Source of the DNA: Flavobacteriales bacterium UBA5933
GTDB taxonomy: Bacteria > Bacteroidota > Bacteroidia > Flavobacteriales > Weeksellaceae
NCBI GenBank assembly: GCA_002430925.1
Contig: DJDD01000199.1
Coordinates: forward strand, 1-35,699
Reading direction: 5' to 3'
DNA: 35,699 nucleotides
The position numbers and the translations under genes are program-made. Positions 25,837 to 33,834 of the stretch are shown here, piece by piece (position 1 is the first letter of the stretch; every line of letters starts with the position of its first letter). The notes beneath the pieces are model-generated. The model had not been told where the DNA came from. It worked only from the letters and a program-made list of their open reading frames with translations, and ran no database searches.

Positions 25837-26374
25837 ATAATTAACAGCTATTTTTGTTGTTTTTGTTTAAATAATTGTAAATCAATTGTTAAATTAATTT
25901 TATAATTTGTTAAAAGATGATTGAATAAAACTAATAACTTTTTGACTAAAAAATTTGGATTTCTAATTACAATTTCCAATTAGAAATAAAACAATTCAAG
26001 TCAAGTAAAACTTTTCATTTTGGCATAAAAGATTTACACACCGTTATGAATAGTTTTCACAAAACATCTTGCTAACAAAAGTTGTTTATTAACCATTTTG
26101 ATAAAATGTTGATAGAATATCTAACTCTTTCATTACAAAACAAAATTACAAATAATAGCTTGTTAATTGTAATTAAATAAAATTTATCTCATTTTAGTTA
26201 TCCACATATTAACAGTGCTAATAATAATAGCATTTTTCTTTTTTTTTAATTTTTTAAAAATTTATAATCTAATATAATTATTATGAATTGTTAATAGTTG
26301 AAAATTGGTGAAAGGGATTTTACACTCTACTATGAAAGTTTGATTACATTTGTGAAAACCAAAATTTCAAAATA
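25837..26374. other. AT-rich divergent intergenic region with a perfect DnaA box
   Basis: A 538-base gap between rpiB and pgk without any gene I can support. It contains a perfect DnaA box, TTATCCACA, at 26198-26206, a 9-bp inverted repeat TTTCTAATT/AATTAGAAA (25960-25968 with 25978-25986), and a very AT-rich stretch at 26221-26282 with long T runs. Near matches to DnaA boxes also occur, such as CTATCAACA on the minus strand near 26107-26115. It might be a DnaA-regulated promoter or an origin-like site, but one perfect box is weak evidence. Confidence 0.4.
26345..26352 (+). promoter_or_regulatory. -7 box TACATTTG before pgk
   Basis: TACATTTG fits TAnnTTTG and ends 22 bases before the pgk ATG at 26375. 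No convincing -33 TTG is at the normal distance. Confidence 0.55.
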
Positions 26375-27565
26375 ATGAAAACGATTAATGATTACAATTT
26401 CAACAATAAAAAAGCATTAGTGCGTGTTGATTTTAATGTTCCACAAGATGAAAATTTAAATGTAACCGACGATACTAGAATAAAAGCAGCAAAGCCTACA
26501 ATTGATAAAATATTGAAAGATGGTGGATCTGTAATATTAATGAGCCATTTGGGACGCCCAAAAGGAGAATTTAATGATAAGTACTCATTAAAACATATTG
26601 CATCAAAAGTTGCTGAAGTTTTAGGTGTAGATGTAATTGTTGCTAATGATGTTATTGGTGACGATGCAAAACAAAAAGTTGCAGACTTGAAACCAGGTGA
26701 AGTTTTATTGTTAGAAAATGTTCGTTTTCATGCAGAAGAAGAAAAAGGAGATAAAGATTTTGCAAAGGCTTTAGCTAGTTTTGGAGATATTTATGTGAAT
26801 GATGCATTTGGAACTGCACATAGAGCACATGCTTCTACTGCTATTGTTGCTGAATTTTTCCCAGAAAATAAATGTTTTGGATTGTTAATGGAACAAGAAT
26901 TAACAGCTATCAACAAAGTGTTAACTAGTGGTGAAAAGCCTGTAACAGCAGTACTTGGAGGAGCAAAAGTATCATCTAAGATTACTATTATTAACAATAT
27001 TTTACCAGCAATTGATAACTTAATTATTGGTGGAGGAATGACATATACTTTTGTGAAAGCTGATGGTGGTAAGATTGGAAACTCTTTAGTTGAAAATGAT
27101 AAATTAGATTTAGCAAAAGAAATTTTAGCAGAATGTGAAAAACATAATGTAAAAGTATTTTTGCCTGTAGATAATGTAATTGCTGATGATTTTAATAATG
27201 AAGCTAATAAGAAAACTGTAAAATCAGATGAAATTCCTGACGGATGGATGGGAATGGATGTTGGAGCAGAATCTTCTAAATTATTTGCAGATGTTATTGC
27301 AAATTCTAAAACTATCTTATGGAATGGTCCATTAGGAGTTTTTGAAATGCCAAACTTTGCTGTAGGTACAGTAGCTCTTGGAGATGCAATTGCTGAAGCA
27401 ACAAAAAACGGTGCTTTTTCTTTAGTAGGAGGAGGTGATTCTGTTGCTTTTGTTAAACAATTTGGTTACGATGATAAAGTAAGCTATGTTTCAACAGGAG
27501 GAGGAGCTATGTTAGAATCTCTTGAAGGAAAAGAATTACCAGGAGTTGCAGCTATTTTAAATTAA
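26375..27565 (+). CDS. pgk: Phosphoglycerate kinase
   Basis: Glycolytic enzyme that transfers phosphate from 1,3-bisphosphoglycerate to ADP in the cytoplasm. The substrate-binding N-domain has ALVRVDFNVPQ at 15-25 and MSHLGRPKG at 56-64. The C-domain has the nucleotide-binding segments VLGGAKVSSK near 193 and the glycine-rich GGGDSVAFV near 351. The length of 396 residues is normal and no key part is missing. It is a single gene with a -7 box 22 bases upstream and a strong terminator 11 bases downstream. Confidence 0.97.
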   Translation: MKTINDYNFNNKKALVRVDFNVPQDENLNVTDDTRIKAAKPTIDKILKDGGSVILMSHLGRPKGEFNDKYSLKHIASKVAEVLGVDVIVANDVIGDDAKQKVADLKPGEVLLLENVRFHAEEEKGDKDFAKALASFGDIYVNDAFGTAHRAHASTAIVAEFFPENKCFGLLMEQELTAINKVLTSGEKPVTAVLGGAKVSSKITIINNILPAIDNLIIGGGMTYTFVKADGGKIGNSLVENDKLDLAKEILAECEKHNVKVFLPVDNVIADDFNNEANKKTVKSDEIPDGWMGMDVGAESSKLFADVIANSKTILWNGPLGVFEMPNFAVGTVALGDAIAEATKNGAFSLVGGGDSVAFVKQFGYDDKVSYVSTGGGAMLESLEGKELPGVAAILN

Positions 27566-27575
27566 AATATAAAAT

Positions 27576-27607
27576 AAAAAAAATCGGGGATTTACCCGAT
27601 TTTTTTT
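27576..27607 (+). terminator. Intrinsic terminator of pgk
   Basis: A stem of A run plus ATCGGG (27576-27588) pairs with CCCGAT plus T run (27595-27607) around the loop GATTTA. It is 11 bases after the stop codon. Confidence 0.93.
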
Positions 27608-27702
27608 GTGTAAAAAATTGTTAAATAATTTAAGAAAGATTTATAATTAATTCACTTATTATAAGCTTAATAAACGATTAATAACTATTGTTGGTATTAA
27701 TT

Positions 27703-27724
27703 ATTTGATTAACTTTAATCAAAT
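27703..27724 (+). promoter_or_regulatory. Inverted repeat before the oleate hydratase gene (possible operator)
   Basis: ATTTGATTA at 27703-27711 and TAATCAAAT at 27716-27724 form a perfect 9-bp dyad with a four-base spacer, 17 bases before the ATG at 27742. Its position fits a regulator site or a leader hairpin. No regulator gene is adjacent. The role is inferred. Confidence 0.45.
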
Positions 27725-27741
27725 CTTTTAAAACAAACCAA

Positions 27742-29685
27742 ATGGATAAATTAACATCAAAATTTGACAAAATTTTAAAAACATCAACCATAAACGGAAA
27801 AGTAGTTCATGATCCTGATGCAAGTAAAGAAGTCGTACGTAATACGCCTGAAAAATCATTTCCTTTTGCAGATCAAATCGGAACTTATCAACGTAATAAA
27901 GCAGTTCCATTAAAATCATTTGATAAAAGTAAAATCTATATTGTAGGTAGTGGAATAGCAGGTTTAGCAACTGCTTATTATTTTATTCGTGATGGTCGAA
28001 TCCCTGGAGAAAATATAACGTTTATAGAACAATTGCATTTAGAAGGAGGTTCTATGGATGGAGCAGGAAATGTTAATGATGGTTATATTATTCGTGGAGG
28101 ACGAGAAATGGATTTTTCTTATGAGAATCTTTGGGATTTATTTCAGGATATTCCTGCTGTTGAATTACCAGAACCATATAGTGTTTTAGATGAATATCGT
28201 TTATTAAATGATAATGACCCTAATTATTCTAAATCACGTTTAATTAATAATAGAGGACAAGTAAAAGATTTTAGCAAGTTTGGATTAAACAAAAAAGATC
28301 AATTGTCTTTAATAAAATTATTACTGAAAAAGAAAGAAGATTTAGATGATATTACAATTGAACAATATTTTAGTGAAACATTTTTAGAAAGTAATTTCTG
28401 GACGTTTTGGCGCACAATGTTTGCTTTCGAAAATTGGCATAGTTTACTAGAATGTAAATTGTATATGCACAAATTCTTACATGCAATTGATGGAATGAGA
28501 GATTTCTCTTGTTTAGTTTTTCCAAAATACAATCAATACGATACATTTATAAAACCACTTCGAGAATTTTTACAGAAAAAGGGTGTACAATTACAATTTA
28601 ATACACTTGTAAAAGATTTAGATTTACATGTAGATACAGAAGGAAAAGTTGTAAAAGGATTAATTACAGAGCAACATGGAGAAGAAAAAATAATTCCTGT
28701 ATCTCAAGATGATTTTGTTATTGTAACAACAGGATCTATGACAGAAGATACTGCTTATGGAAATAATACAACTGCACCAATTTTAGAAATTGATAACTCT
28801 ACAAGTGGAATGAGTCCAGGTTGGAAATTGTGGAAAAATTTAGCTGCTAAATCTCCAATTTTTGGTCATCCCGAAAAATTTTGTTCTAACATAGAAAAAT
28901 CTTCTTGGGAATCTGCAACCCTAACATGTAAACCATCCGCATTTACAGAAAAATTAAAAGAATATACAGTAAACGATCCATATTCTGGTAAAACAGCTAC
29001 AGGAGGAATTATTACCATTACAGATTCTAATTGGTTAATGAGTTTTACTTGTAATCGTCAGCCACATTTTCCTACACAACCAGATGATATATTGGTTATT
29101 TGGGTATATGCACTTTATATGGATAAAGAAGGTAATTACATTAAAAAGAAAATGCCAGAATGTACAGGAAATGAAATTTTAAGTGAATTATGTTATCATT
29201 TAGGAATAGAAGATAAAATAGATAATGTCATAGAAAATACAATTGTACGAACATCGTTTTTACCTTACATAACATCTATGTTTATGCCAAGAGCGAAAGG
29301 AGATCGACCTAGAGTTGTGCCAGAAGGATGTAAAAATTTAGGATTAGTTGGACAATTTGTAGAAACAAATAACGATGTTGTTTTTACGATGGAAAGTTCT
29401 ATAAGAACTGCAAGAATAGCTGTATATCAGTTATTAAATTTAACGAAACAAGTACCAGATATTAATCCATTACAATATGATATCCGCCAGTTAATAAAAG
29501 CTGCATCAACTTTAAATGATGATCAACCATTTGTGGGAGAAGGTTTATTGAAAAAAGTATTAAAAAATACATACTATGAACATGTTCTTCAAAAAACAGC
29601 AGATGGAGATGAAAAAGAATCATTCTTACAAGAACACTTCGGAAAGTTTAAAGATTGGATAGGAGATATAAAAGAAAAATTCTAG
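27742..29685 (+). CDS. ohyA: Oleate hydratase (FAD-dependent fatty acid hydratase)
   Basis: Adds water to the cis-9 double bond of oleic acid to give 10-hydroxystearate, and so detoxifies or modifies unsaturated fatty acids. The FAD-binding loop GSGIAG lies at residues 69-74 and GGSMDGAGN at 102-110. The residues I recall as catalytic in the Elizabethkingia meningoseptica enzyme, Glu122 and Tyr241, are present at the same numbers (GGREMDF and CKLYMHKF), and the length of 647 matches closely. The rest follows the family throughout (for example FLPYITSMFMPRAKGDRP near 511-528). It is a single gene with an inverted repeat before the start and a terminator after the stop. It is often called a myosin-cross-reactive antigen in older annotation. 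Confidence 0.95.
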   Translation: MDKLTSKFDKILKTSTINGKVVHDPDASKEVVRNTPEKSFPFADQIGTYQRNKAVPLKSFDKSKIYIVGSGIAGLATAYYFIRDGRIPGENITFIEQLHLEGGSMDGAGNVNDGYIIRGGREMDFSYENLWDLFQDIPAVELPEPYSVLDEYRLLNDNDPNYSKSRLINNRGQVKDFSKFGLNKKDQLSLIKLLLKKKEDLDDITIEQYFSETFLESNFWTFWRTMFAFENWHSLLECKLYMHKFLHAIDGMRDFSCLVFPKYNQYDTFIKPLREFLQKKGVQLQFNTLVKDLDLHVDTEGKVVKGLITEQHGEEKIIPVSQDDFVIVTTGSMTEDTAYGNNTTAPILEIDNSTSGMSPGWKLWKNLAAKSPIFGHPEKFCSNIEKSSWESATLTCKPSAFTEKLKEYTVNDPYSGKTATGGIITITDSNWLMSFTCNRQPHFPTQPDDILVIWVYALYMDKEGNYIKKKMPECTGNEILSELCYHLGIEDKIDNVIENTIVRTSFLPYITSMFMPRAKGDRPRVVPEGCKNLGLVGQFVETNNDVVFTMESSIRTARIAVYQLLNLTKQVPDINPLQYDIRQLIKAASTLNDDQPFVGEGLLKKVLKNTYYEHVLQKTADGDEKESFLQEHFGKFKDWIGDIKEKF

Positions 29686-29712
29686 TTATTAATTTTGATT
29701 AATAGTTGTAAG

Positions 29713-29750
29713 CCTCACATTTATAATTTTTTAAATGTGAGGTTTATTTG
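29713..29750 (+). terminator. Intrinsic terminator of the oleate hydratase gene
   Basis: CCTCACATTTA at 29713-29723 pairs with TAAATGTGAGG at 29732-29742, followed by a T-rich TTTATTTG. Confidence 0.88.
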
Positions 29751-29805
29751 TTTATAATTCTAAATAGATTATATTAGAATTCAATTTTGAATGATTCTAA
29801 GAACT

Positions 29806-30960
29806 ATGAATAATGAGTTTAACCAACGATTAAATGATATAGAAAATCATTTTAAACAGAATGATTTAGATTTAGGCTATCGAAGATTAATTGATAGTAT
29901 ACTAGATCTAGGAGATTTACAATTCTATGAAAAAATTATAAATTATTCCAATTTTTATTACCAAGAATCTGTTGATAAAAATCAAAAAAAAGAAAAAGCT
30001 TTAGATATATTAAATGAACTAAAAAAAGAGCCTTTTCCTGTTTATAAAGATGATGAAACATTAATATCTATTCATCAATTAGAAAAAGTTTATACAAAAA
30101 GAAAATTCAAATTACATCCTATCACGTTTGATTTAAAATCGAGAGAAGTTGTAGGATTAGTTGGTGAAAATGGAAATGGAAAAACGACTCTGTTACGACT
30201 AATTTGTGGAGAATTAAAACAAACTTCAGGTACTATTAATTATCATTTTACAAAAGCAAAACCTTTTAGCTACGAACTAAAAACAGAGTTAGTTTATGTT
30301 CCTCAACGAATAGAATTATTGTATGGTTCTTTGATGGATAATTTACAGTTTACATTGGCTTGTTACGGAATCAATAATCAAGAAAATAAATTATTAGCAA
30401 AGGTAATGTTAGCTCGTTTAGGATTGTGGCCTTACAAGGATTTACAATGGAAAGAACTATCGTCTGGTTATAAAATGAGATTCGAATTAGGAAGAACATT
30501 ATTACGCAGACCAAAAGTTTTGTTATTAGATGAACCTTTGGCTAATTTAGATATTCTTGCACAGCAAGTCATCTTAGAAGATCTTAAATATTTATCTCAA
30601 TCTATCCGAAATCCTTTTGGTGTTATTCTTAGTTCTCAACAATTGTATGAAGTAGAAAAAGTATCTACAGAAGTATTGTTTCTAGAAAATGGAAAACTTA
30701 ATATACAAGGAGATAAAGAAAATTTAGAAGATAAATCAACGATTCTAGAAATAGATGTTAATAACAATAAAGAGGAGTTATTAACAGTGTTATCTTCATT
30801 AAATTTAATAGAACTTAAGTTTAACGGCGGTGCTTATATTGCTTATTTCAATGAATCAATTTCAATGAATCAAATTTTATTAGAAATAGGAAAATCAAAT
30901 CTACACGTAAAATATGTAAGAGATATTTCAAACTCAAGTCGTCGTTTTTTTGTTAACTAA
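29806..30960 (+). CDS. ABC transporter ATP-binding protein with an N-terminal helical extension
   Basis: An ABC ATPase with Walker A GENGNGKTT at about residues 119-127 of this start, a Q-loop in YVPQRIELL, the signature LSSGYK (in place of LSGGQ) near 218, Walker B VLLLDEP near 235 and a switch-region SSQQ where His is usual. About 85 helical residues precede the ATPase domain and about 80 follow it. An in-frame ATG lies 15 bases upstream (29791). I chose 29806 because MNNEF begins the helical domain cleanly, but either is possible. It is coupled to the membrane gene that starts 10 bases after its stop. An exporter or a mechanotransmission-type system is likely. The substrate is unknown. Confidence 0.82.
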   Translation: MNNEFNQRLNDIENHFKQNDLDLGYRRLIDSILDLGDLQFYEKIINYSNFYYQESVDKNQKKEKALDILNELKKEPFPVYKDDETLISIHQLEKVYTKRKFKLHPITFDLKSREVVGLVGENGNGKTTLLRLICGELKQTSGTINYHFTKAKPFSYELKTELVYVPQRIELLYGSLMDNLQFTLACYGINNQENKLLAKVMLARLGLWPYKDLQWKELSSGYKMRFELGRTLLRRPKVLLLDEPLANLDILAQQVILEDLKYLSQSIRNPFGVILSSQQLYEVEKVSTEVLFLENGKLNIQGDKENLEDKSTILEIDVNNNKEELLTVLSSLNLIELKFNGGAYIAYFNESISMNQILLEIGKSNLHVKYVRDISNSSRRFFVN

Positions 30961-30970
30961 TCTATTTACT

Positions 30971-32692
30971 ATGTTCAAAAAATTAAATCAAAATTTAATT
31001 ACAAAATATCCACTTATTTGGAATCTCAAATACATTTGGATTTTACTTGTAGCTCTTGTTATAAATAGTATTGCATTTATTAATGGATTTCTTTCTTTCA
31101 ATAAAAAATCTCAATTACAAGAATTTCAACTTTTCAATAAGTTTATAAATGAAGGAACGTTTGTTTATTATATTTTTATAAGTGTTATTCTCCTTATAAT
31201 CTGGATTTATTTCTATATCAAAAACAACCGTTTCAAATCATTTTATCCAACATCAAGAAATTATTTATTCAAAGAATTTTTAGCTGTTTTTTCTCTATTT
31301 ATTGTATTTCTATATATACCAAATTCCTATAAATTAGGAATAAAAACAAGAGTTGCTAATTATATGTCCGAAGATCAATATCTGAAAGATATAGACATTA
31401 TAAACAGAGGACAAGCATTTACATTACAATATAATTTTGGATACAATAGTTATTCTAGAAATTTATCTGTTCCTGTTTTTGATACATTAGTTTCAGAACA
31501 GCAAACAAGACAATTATTCAACCAGAATTTAATAGAATTAAAAAAGCGAAATCCAAAATTAGTAAAGCAATTTTTAGAACCTTATTTTCGTAATGATGAA
31601 TTTGAAACTTTATTAGCAGAACATTTTCCTCAACGAAAAAGCTATCAATCCATAAATTTTAATAGAAATTATATTCCATTAACAAAAGAAATATCTGATG
31701 ATTCAGAATATCCTTCATCTTATAATGAAGAAAGCGTAGTAGAAGCAGCAATTCCTTATGAAAATGATTTTGAAAAAGTAAATGATACTGCAACAATTAC
31801 CTATGTAAATTTAGCAAGCTTATATAATTATAGTAGTTTAGCTTTTGAAAATCCAAGAGATTCAACTAAAAATCATGAGTATTATGATAAAGAGCTAATC
31901 ACTTTATTACAGAAAAATAATCGAAACGATATTCAGAAATTATTAAATAATTATAAAGAATTATTAGATAAAAACGAAATAGGCTATCGTTTTGAACATA
32001 CAAAATGGATAGATTATATTCCAAATTATCCTTATTATTTTATAGATAATCAATTAAGTAATTATAATAATAGAGATGAATTTAAAAGTAATGATTATAT
32101 CAATCAAAGTGCTCTAAATATTATTTATAGTAATGTAGGGCAAGCTAAATACCAATCTTTTTGGTTAAACAACATACAATACTACATATTATCAGCATTA
32201 GTATTTACAATGTTACTAATTACATTTAGATTTAGCTCATTCAAAGTATGGTTAACAACTATTATAGGAGCAGGAATATTAGTTATTTTAGGAAGTGTAA
32301 TAGGTTTAGCATTCAATTATTTTTTAAGTAGTAATTATTTAGCATATATTATTCTATTTTTCTTTTATGTCGTTTTCTTAATACTCACATTTTTTGGATT
32401 AAAAAATGGCAAAAATAAACTCATAACAGGAGTTAACCTTAATTGGTTTGTATTAACCAATATATTTATAGCAATTTTTCTTTTAAGTTTTTACACACAA
32501 ATAAGGGAAGATATATTGTATGATTATACACAAGCAGAAAGTTTATATCAGTTCAGAGAAAAAAATAAGGAATTACAATTATTAGATCAATTAGCAGATA
32601 TATTTCTTTATATCAATCCAATAATTTATGTTATAGCTTTTTATTTCATCATAAACTTATACAAAAAATGGCAAGCAATGCCAGAAGAATAA
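30971..32692 (+). CDS. ABC-system membrane protein with a large extracytoplasmic domain
   Basis: A 573-residue protein encoded 10 bases after the ATPase gene, almost certainly its membrane partner. Hydrophobic helices lie at about 21-45, 65-82 and 100-117. Then comes a hydrophilic domain of about 280 residues with many Asn, Tyr and charged residues, followed by five helices between about 395 and 565. The start is the ATG at 30971. An upstream in-frame TTG at 30950 overlaps the ATPase stop and is less likely. I do not recognise a named family. The topology recalls ABC-2 permeases with an inserted extracytoplasmic domain. The substrate and direction of transport are not known. Confidence 0.72.
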   Translation: MFKKLNQNLITKYPLIWNLKYIWILLVALVINSIAFINGFLSFNKKSQLQEFQLFNKFINEGTFVYYIFISVILLIIWIYFYIKNNRFKSFYPTSRNYLFKEFLAVFSLFIVFLYIPNSYKLGIKTRVANYMSEDQYLKDIDIINRGQAFTLQYNFGYNSYSRNLSVPVFDTLVSEQQTRQLFNQNLIELKKRNPKLVKQFLEPYFRNDEFETLLAEHFPQRKSYQSINFNRNYIPLTKEISDDSEYPSSYNEESVVEAAIPYENDFEKVNDTATITYVNLASLYNYSSLAFENPRDSTKNHEYYDKELITLLQKNNRNDIQKLLNNYKELLDKNEIGYRFEHTKWIDYIPNYPYYFIDNQLSNYNNRDEFKSNDYINQSALNIIYSNVGQAKYQSFWLNNIQYYILSALVFTMLLITFRFSSFKVWLTTIIGAGILVILGSVIGLAFNYFLSSNYLAYIILFFFYVVFLILTFFGLKNGKNKLITGVNLNWFVLTNIFIAIFLLSFYTQIREDILYDYTQAESLYQFREKNKELQLLDQLADIFLYINPIIYVIAFYFIINLYKKWQAMPEE

Positions 32693-32697
32693 AAAAA

Positions 32698-32730
32698 TAA
32701 AAGCGAGTGACCAGCTCGCTTTTATAGATA
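32698..32730 (+). terminator. Intrinsic terminator of the ABC operon
   Basis: TAAAAGCGAG at 32698-32707 pairs with CTCGCTTTTA at 32715-32724 across the loop TGACCAG, starting 5 bases after the stop codon. Confidence 0.88.
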
Positions 32731-32793
32731 ATAAATTTAAGAAAAACTATCAATAATAGATTTACAAAAACTCGGATTTTATTTTAATTTAAA

Positions 32794-32809
32794 AAAGCAA
32801 TATTGCTTT
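32794..32809. repeat. Perfect 16-base palindrome AAAGCAATATTGCTTT
   Basis: AAAGCAAT followed directly by ATTGCTTT. Part of it (CAATATTGCTTT) recurs at 33046-33057, on the other side of repeat copy 4. The stretch between the ABC terminator and repeat copy 4 otherwise shows no gene. Confidence 0.6.
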
Positions 32810-32876
32810 ACAACATTTATCATTCAAAACTACATTCTTACACCAACCATTATACTAAAAAATACTAAAAACTAAT

Positions 32877-33014
32877 TTTTCTACTTAATCAATCATCATT
32901 TGGGCAATCCCTTCGGACCGCGCTTTACATTTCAATCTTTGCTAGAACAAAAAATTATAAATAACTAGCAAAGGATTTCCATTACAATCGCTATTGCGAT
33001 TTTTAAGTAGAAAA
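32877..33014. repeat. 12-bp inverted repeat enclosing repeat copy 4
   Basis: TTTTCTACTTAA at 32877-32888 is the exact reverse complement of TTAAGTAGAAAA at 33003-33014. It lies just outside the paired ends of copy 4 and could extend that element into a longer hairpin of about 138 bases. Confidence 0.65.
32901..32997 (-). repeat. Dispersed structured repeat, copy 4
   Basis: The only copy in the minus orientation. Read on that strand it starts GCAATAGCGATTG (from 32997) and ends GGTCCGAAGGGATTGCCC (to 32902). The paired ends are GCAAT and ATTGC (32993-32997 with 32904-32908). The central hairpin CTTTGCTAG/CTAGCAAAG (32937-32945 with 32965-32973) has a perfect 9-bp stem and a 19-base loop. The direct repeats are GATTGTAATGGAAA and GATTGAAATGTAAA. 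It lies between convergent gene ends. Confidence 0.8.
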
Positions 33015-33063
33015 GGGATTATAATAACTTTAGAAGAATTTCTAACAATATTGCTTTTTATAA

Positions 33064-33480
33064 TTATTTATTTTCTTTATGATTATGTTTCGGTCCTTTC
33101 TCACGATCTTGTTTGTACTGAGAAAATTGTTTTTTATTTAAAACTTTTTCTAATTTAGTATCAAAATCATCATTTTTAGGTCCTTTACCATTATTCATAT
33201 CAGGATGATGATCTCCATTATTATTTTGTTGACCATGATCATTATGTCCGTTTGGTCCACCGTTTTTAGAGAAATTTTTCTGACGATCTTCTAATAAATT
33301 TCTAACTTTCTTTTTCTGAGAAGAAGATAAATTATAACCATCAAAGCGTTTTAATTCTTCATCAACAGTTGGACGATTTTTTTTACTATGTTCCTTTTGA
33401 GGTTTTTCTCCTTGTGTACGTTCTTGTGCAGAAACTGATAAGACTACCAATAAACTTGCTAATAACATTAATTTTTTCAT
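33064..33480 (-). CDS. Small exported protein with a His/Asn/Gly-rich centre
   Basis: A 138-residue protein with a signal peptide of about 18 residues (cleavage near SVSAQE). Two charged helical segments, FDGYNLSSSQKKKVRNLLED at about 46-65 and FDTKLEKVLNKKQFSQYKQD at 106-125, resemble the LTxxQ-type helices of periplasmic CpxP/Spy-like proteins. Between them, residues 70-103 are rich in His, Asn, Gly and Asp (HNDHG, DHHPD), and the C-terminus ends KHNHKENK. This suggests metal binding, but the family is not firmly recognised. It is a single gene, convergent to the ABC operon and divergent from the catalase gene across 354 bases. Confidence 0.75.
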   Translation of the reverse strand: MKKLMLLASLLVVLSVSAQERTQGEKPQKEHSKKNRPTVDEELKRFDGYNLSSSQKKKVRNLLEDRQKNFSKNGGPNGHNDHGQQNNNGDHHPDMNNGKGPKNDDFDTKLEKVLNKKQFSQYKQDREKGPKHNHKENK

Positions 33481-33735
33481 ACTTGTCTTTTTTATATTGT
33501 TTAACTTGTTTCCTATAAACTATTTGTTTATTTCTTGTACCAAAGTTGTAATAAATAAAAACACTTAGAAAAAAATAGAGGTCAATAATATTTAATCGTC
33601 GGTAAATGATTTTATTTTATAAAAAAATTAAGATTGAAGGATAAAACCTTAAAAATAAATTAAATCACTATTTTATATTTATTAGTAATGTGATCATAAT
33701 AAAATATTTAGTCAGCTTTATAAATACTTATTAAT

Positions 33736-33752
33736 AACAATTATATATTGTT
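33736..33752 (+). promoter_or_regulatory. Dyad AACAAT-5-ATTGTT upstream of the catalase gene
   Basis: AACAAT at 33736-33741 and ATTGTT at 33747-33752 form a perfect 6-bp dyad with a five-base spacer, 82 bases before the catalase ATG. In AT-rich DNA this may be chance. The rest of the 33481-33834 gap is AT-rich, with no gene seen. Confidence 0.3.
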
Positions 33753-33808
33753 GTTATTTGTATCAATTAAAAACAATATCATATAAATGGTTAATTATTA
33801 GTATTTTA

Positions 33809-33823
33809 TTATCTTTAAGATAA
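33809..33823 (+). promoter_or_regulatory. 7-1-7 palindrome at the catalase promoter (PerR/Fur-type candidate)
   Basis: TTATCTT-T-AAGATAA is a perfect 15-base palindrome of the 7-1-7 form, 11 bases before the ATG at 33835. Fur-family PerR boxes have the same layout (TTATAAT-N-ATTATAA). The site overlaps TATCTTTA, which is one base from a TAnnTTTG -7 box, so a bound protein could block the promoter. The sequence is certain, the regulator is inferred. Confidence 0.5.
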
Positions 33824-33834
33824 ATCTAAATTAT

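Noticed and set aside
27728..27970. An 80-codon minus-strand frame overlapping the start of the oleate hydratase gene
   Set aside because: Its sequence is the antisense of the conserved FAD-binding region, and composition explains the hydrophobic look.
10482..33014. A CRISPR array reading of the repeated elements
   Set aside because: The copies are kilobases apart, vary in length and have no spacer pattern or cas genes nearby.
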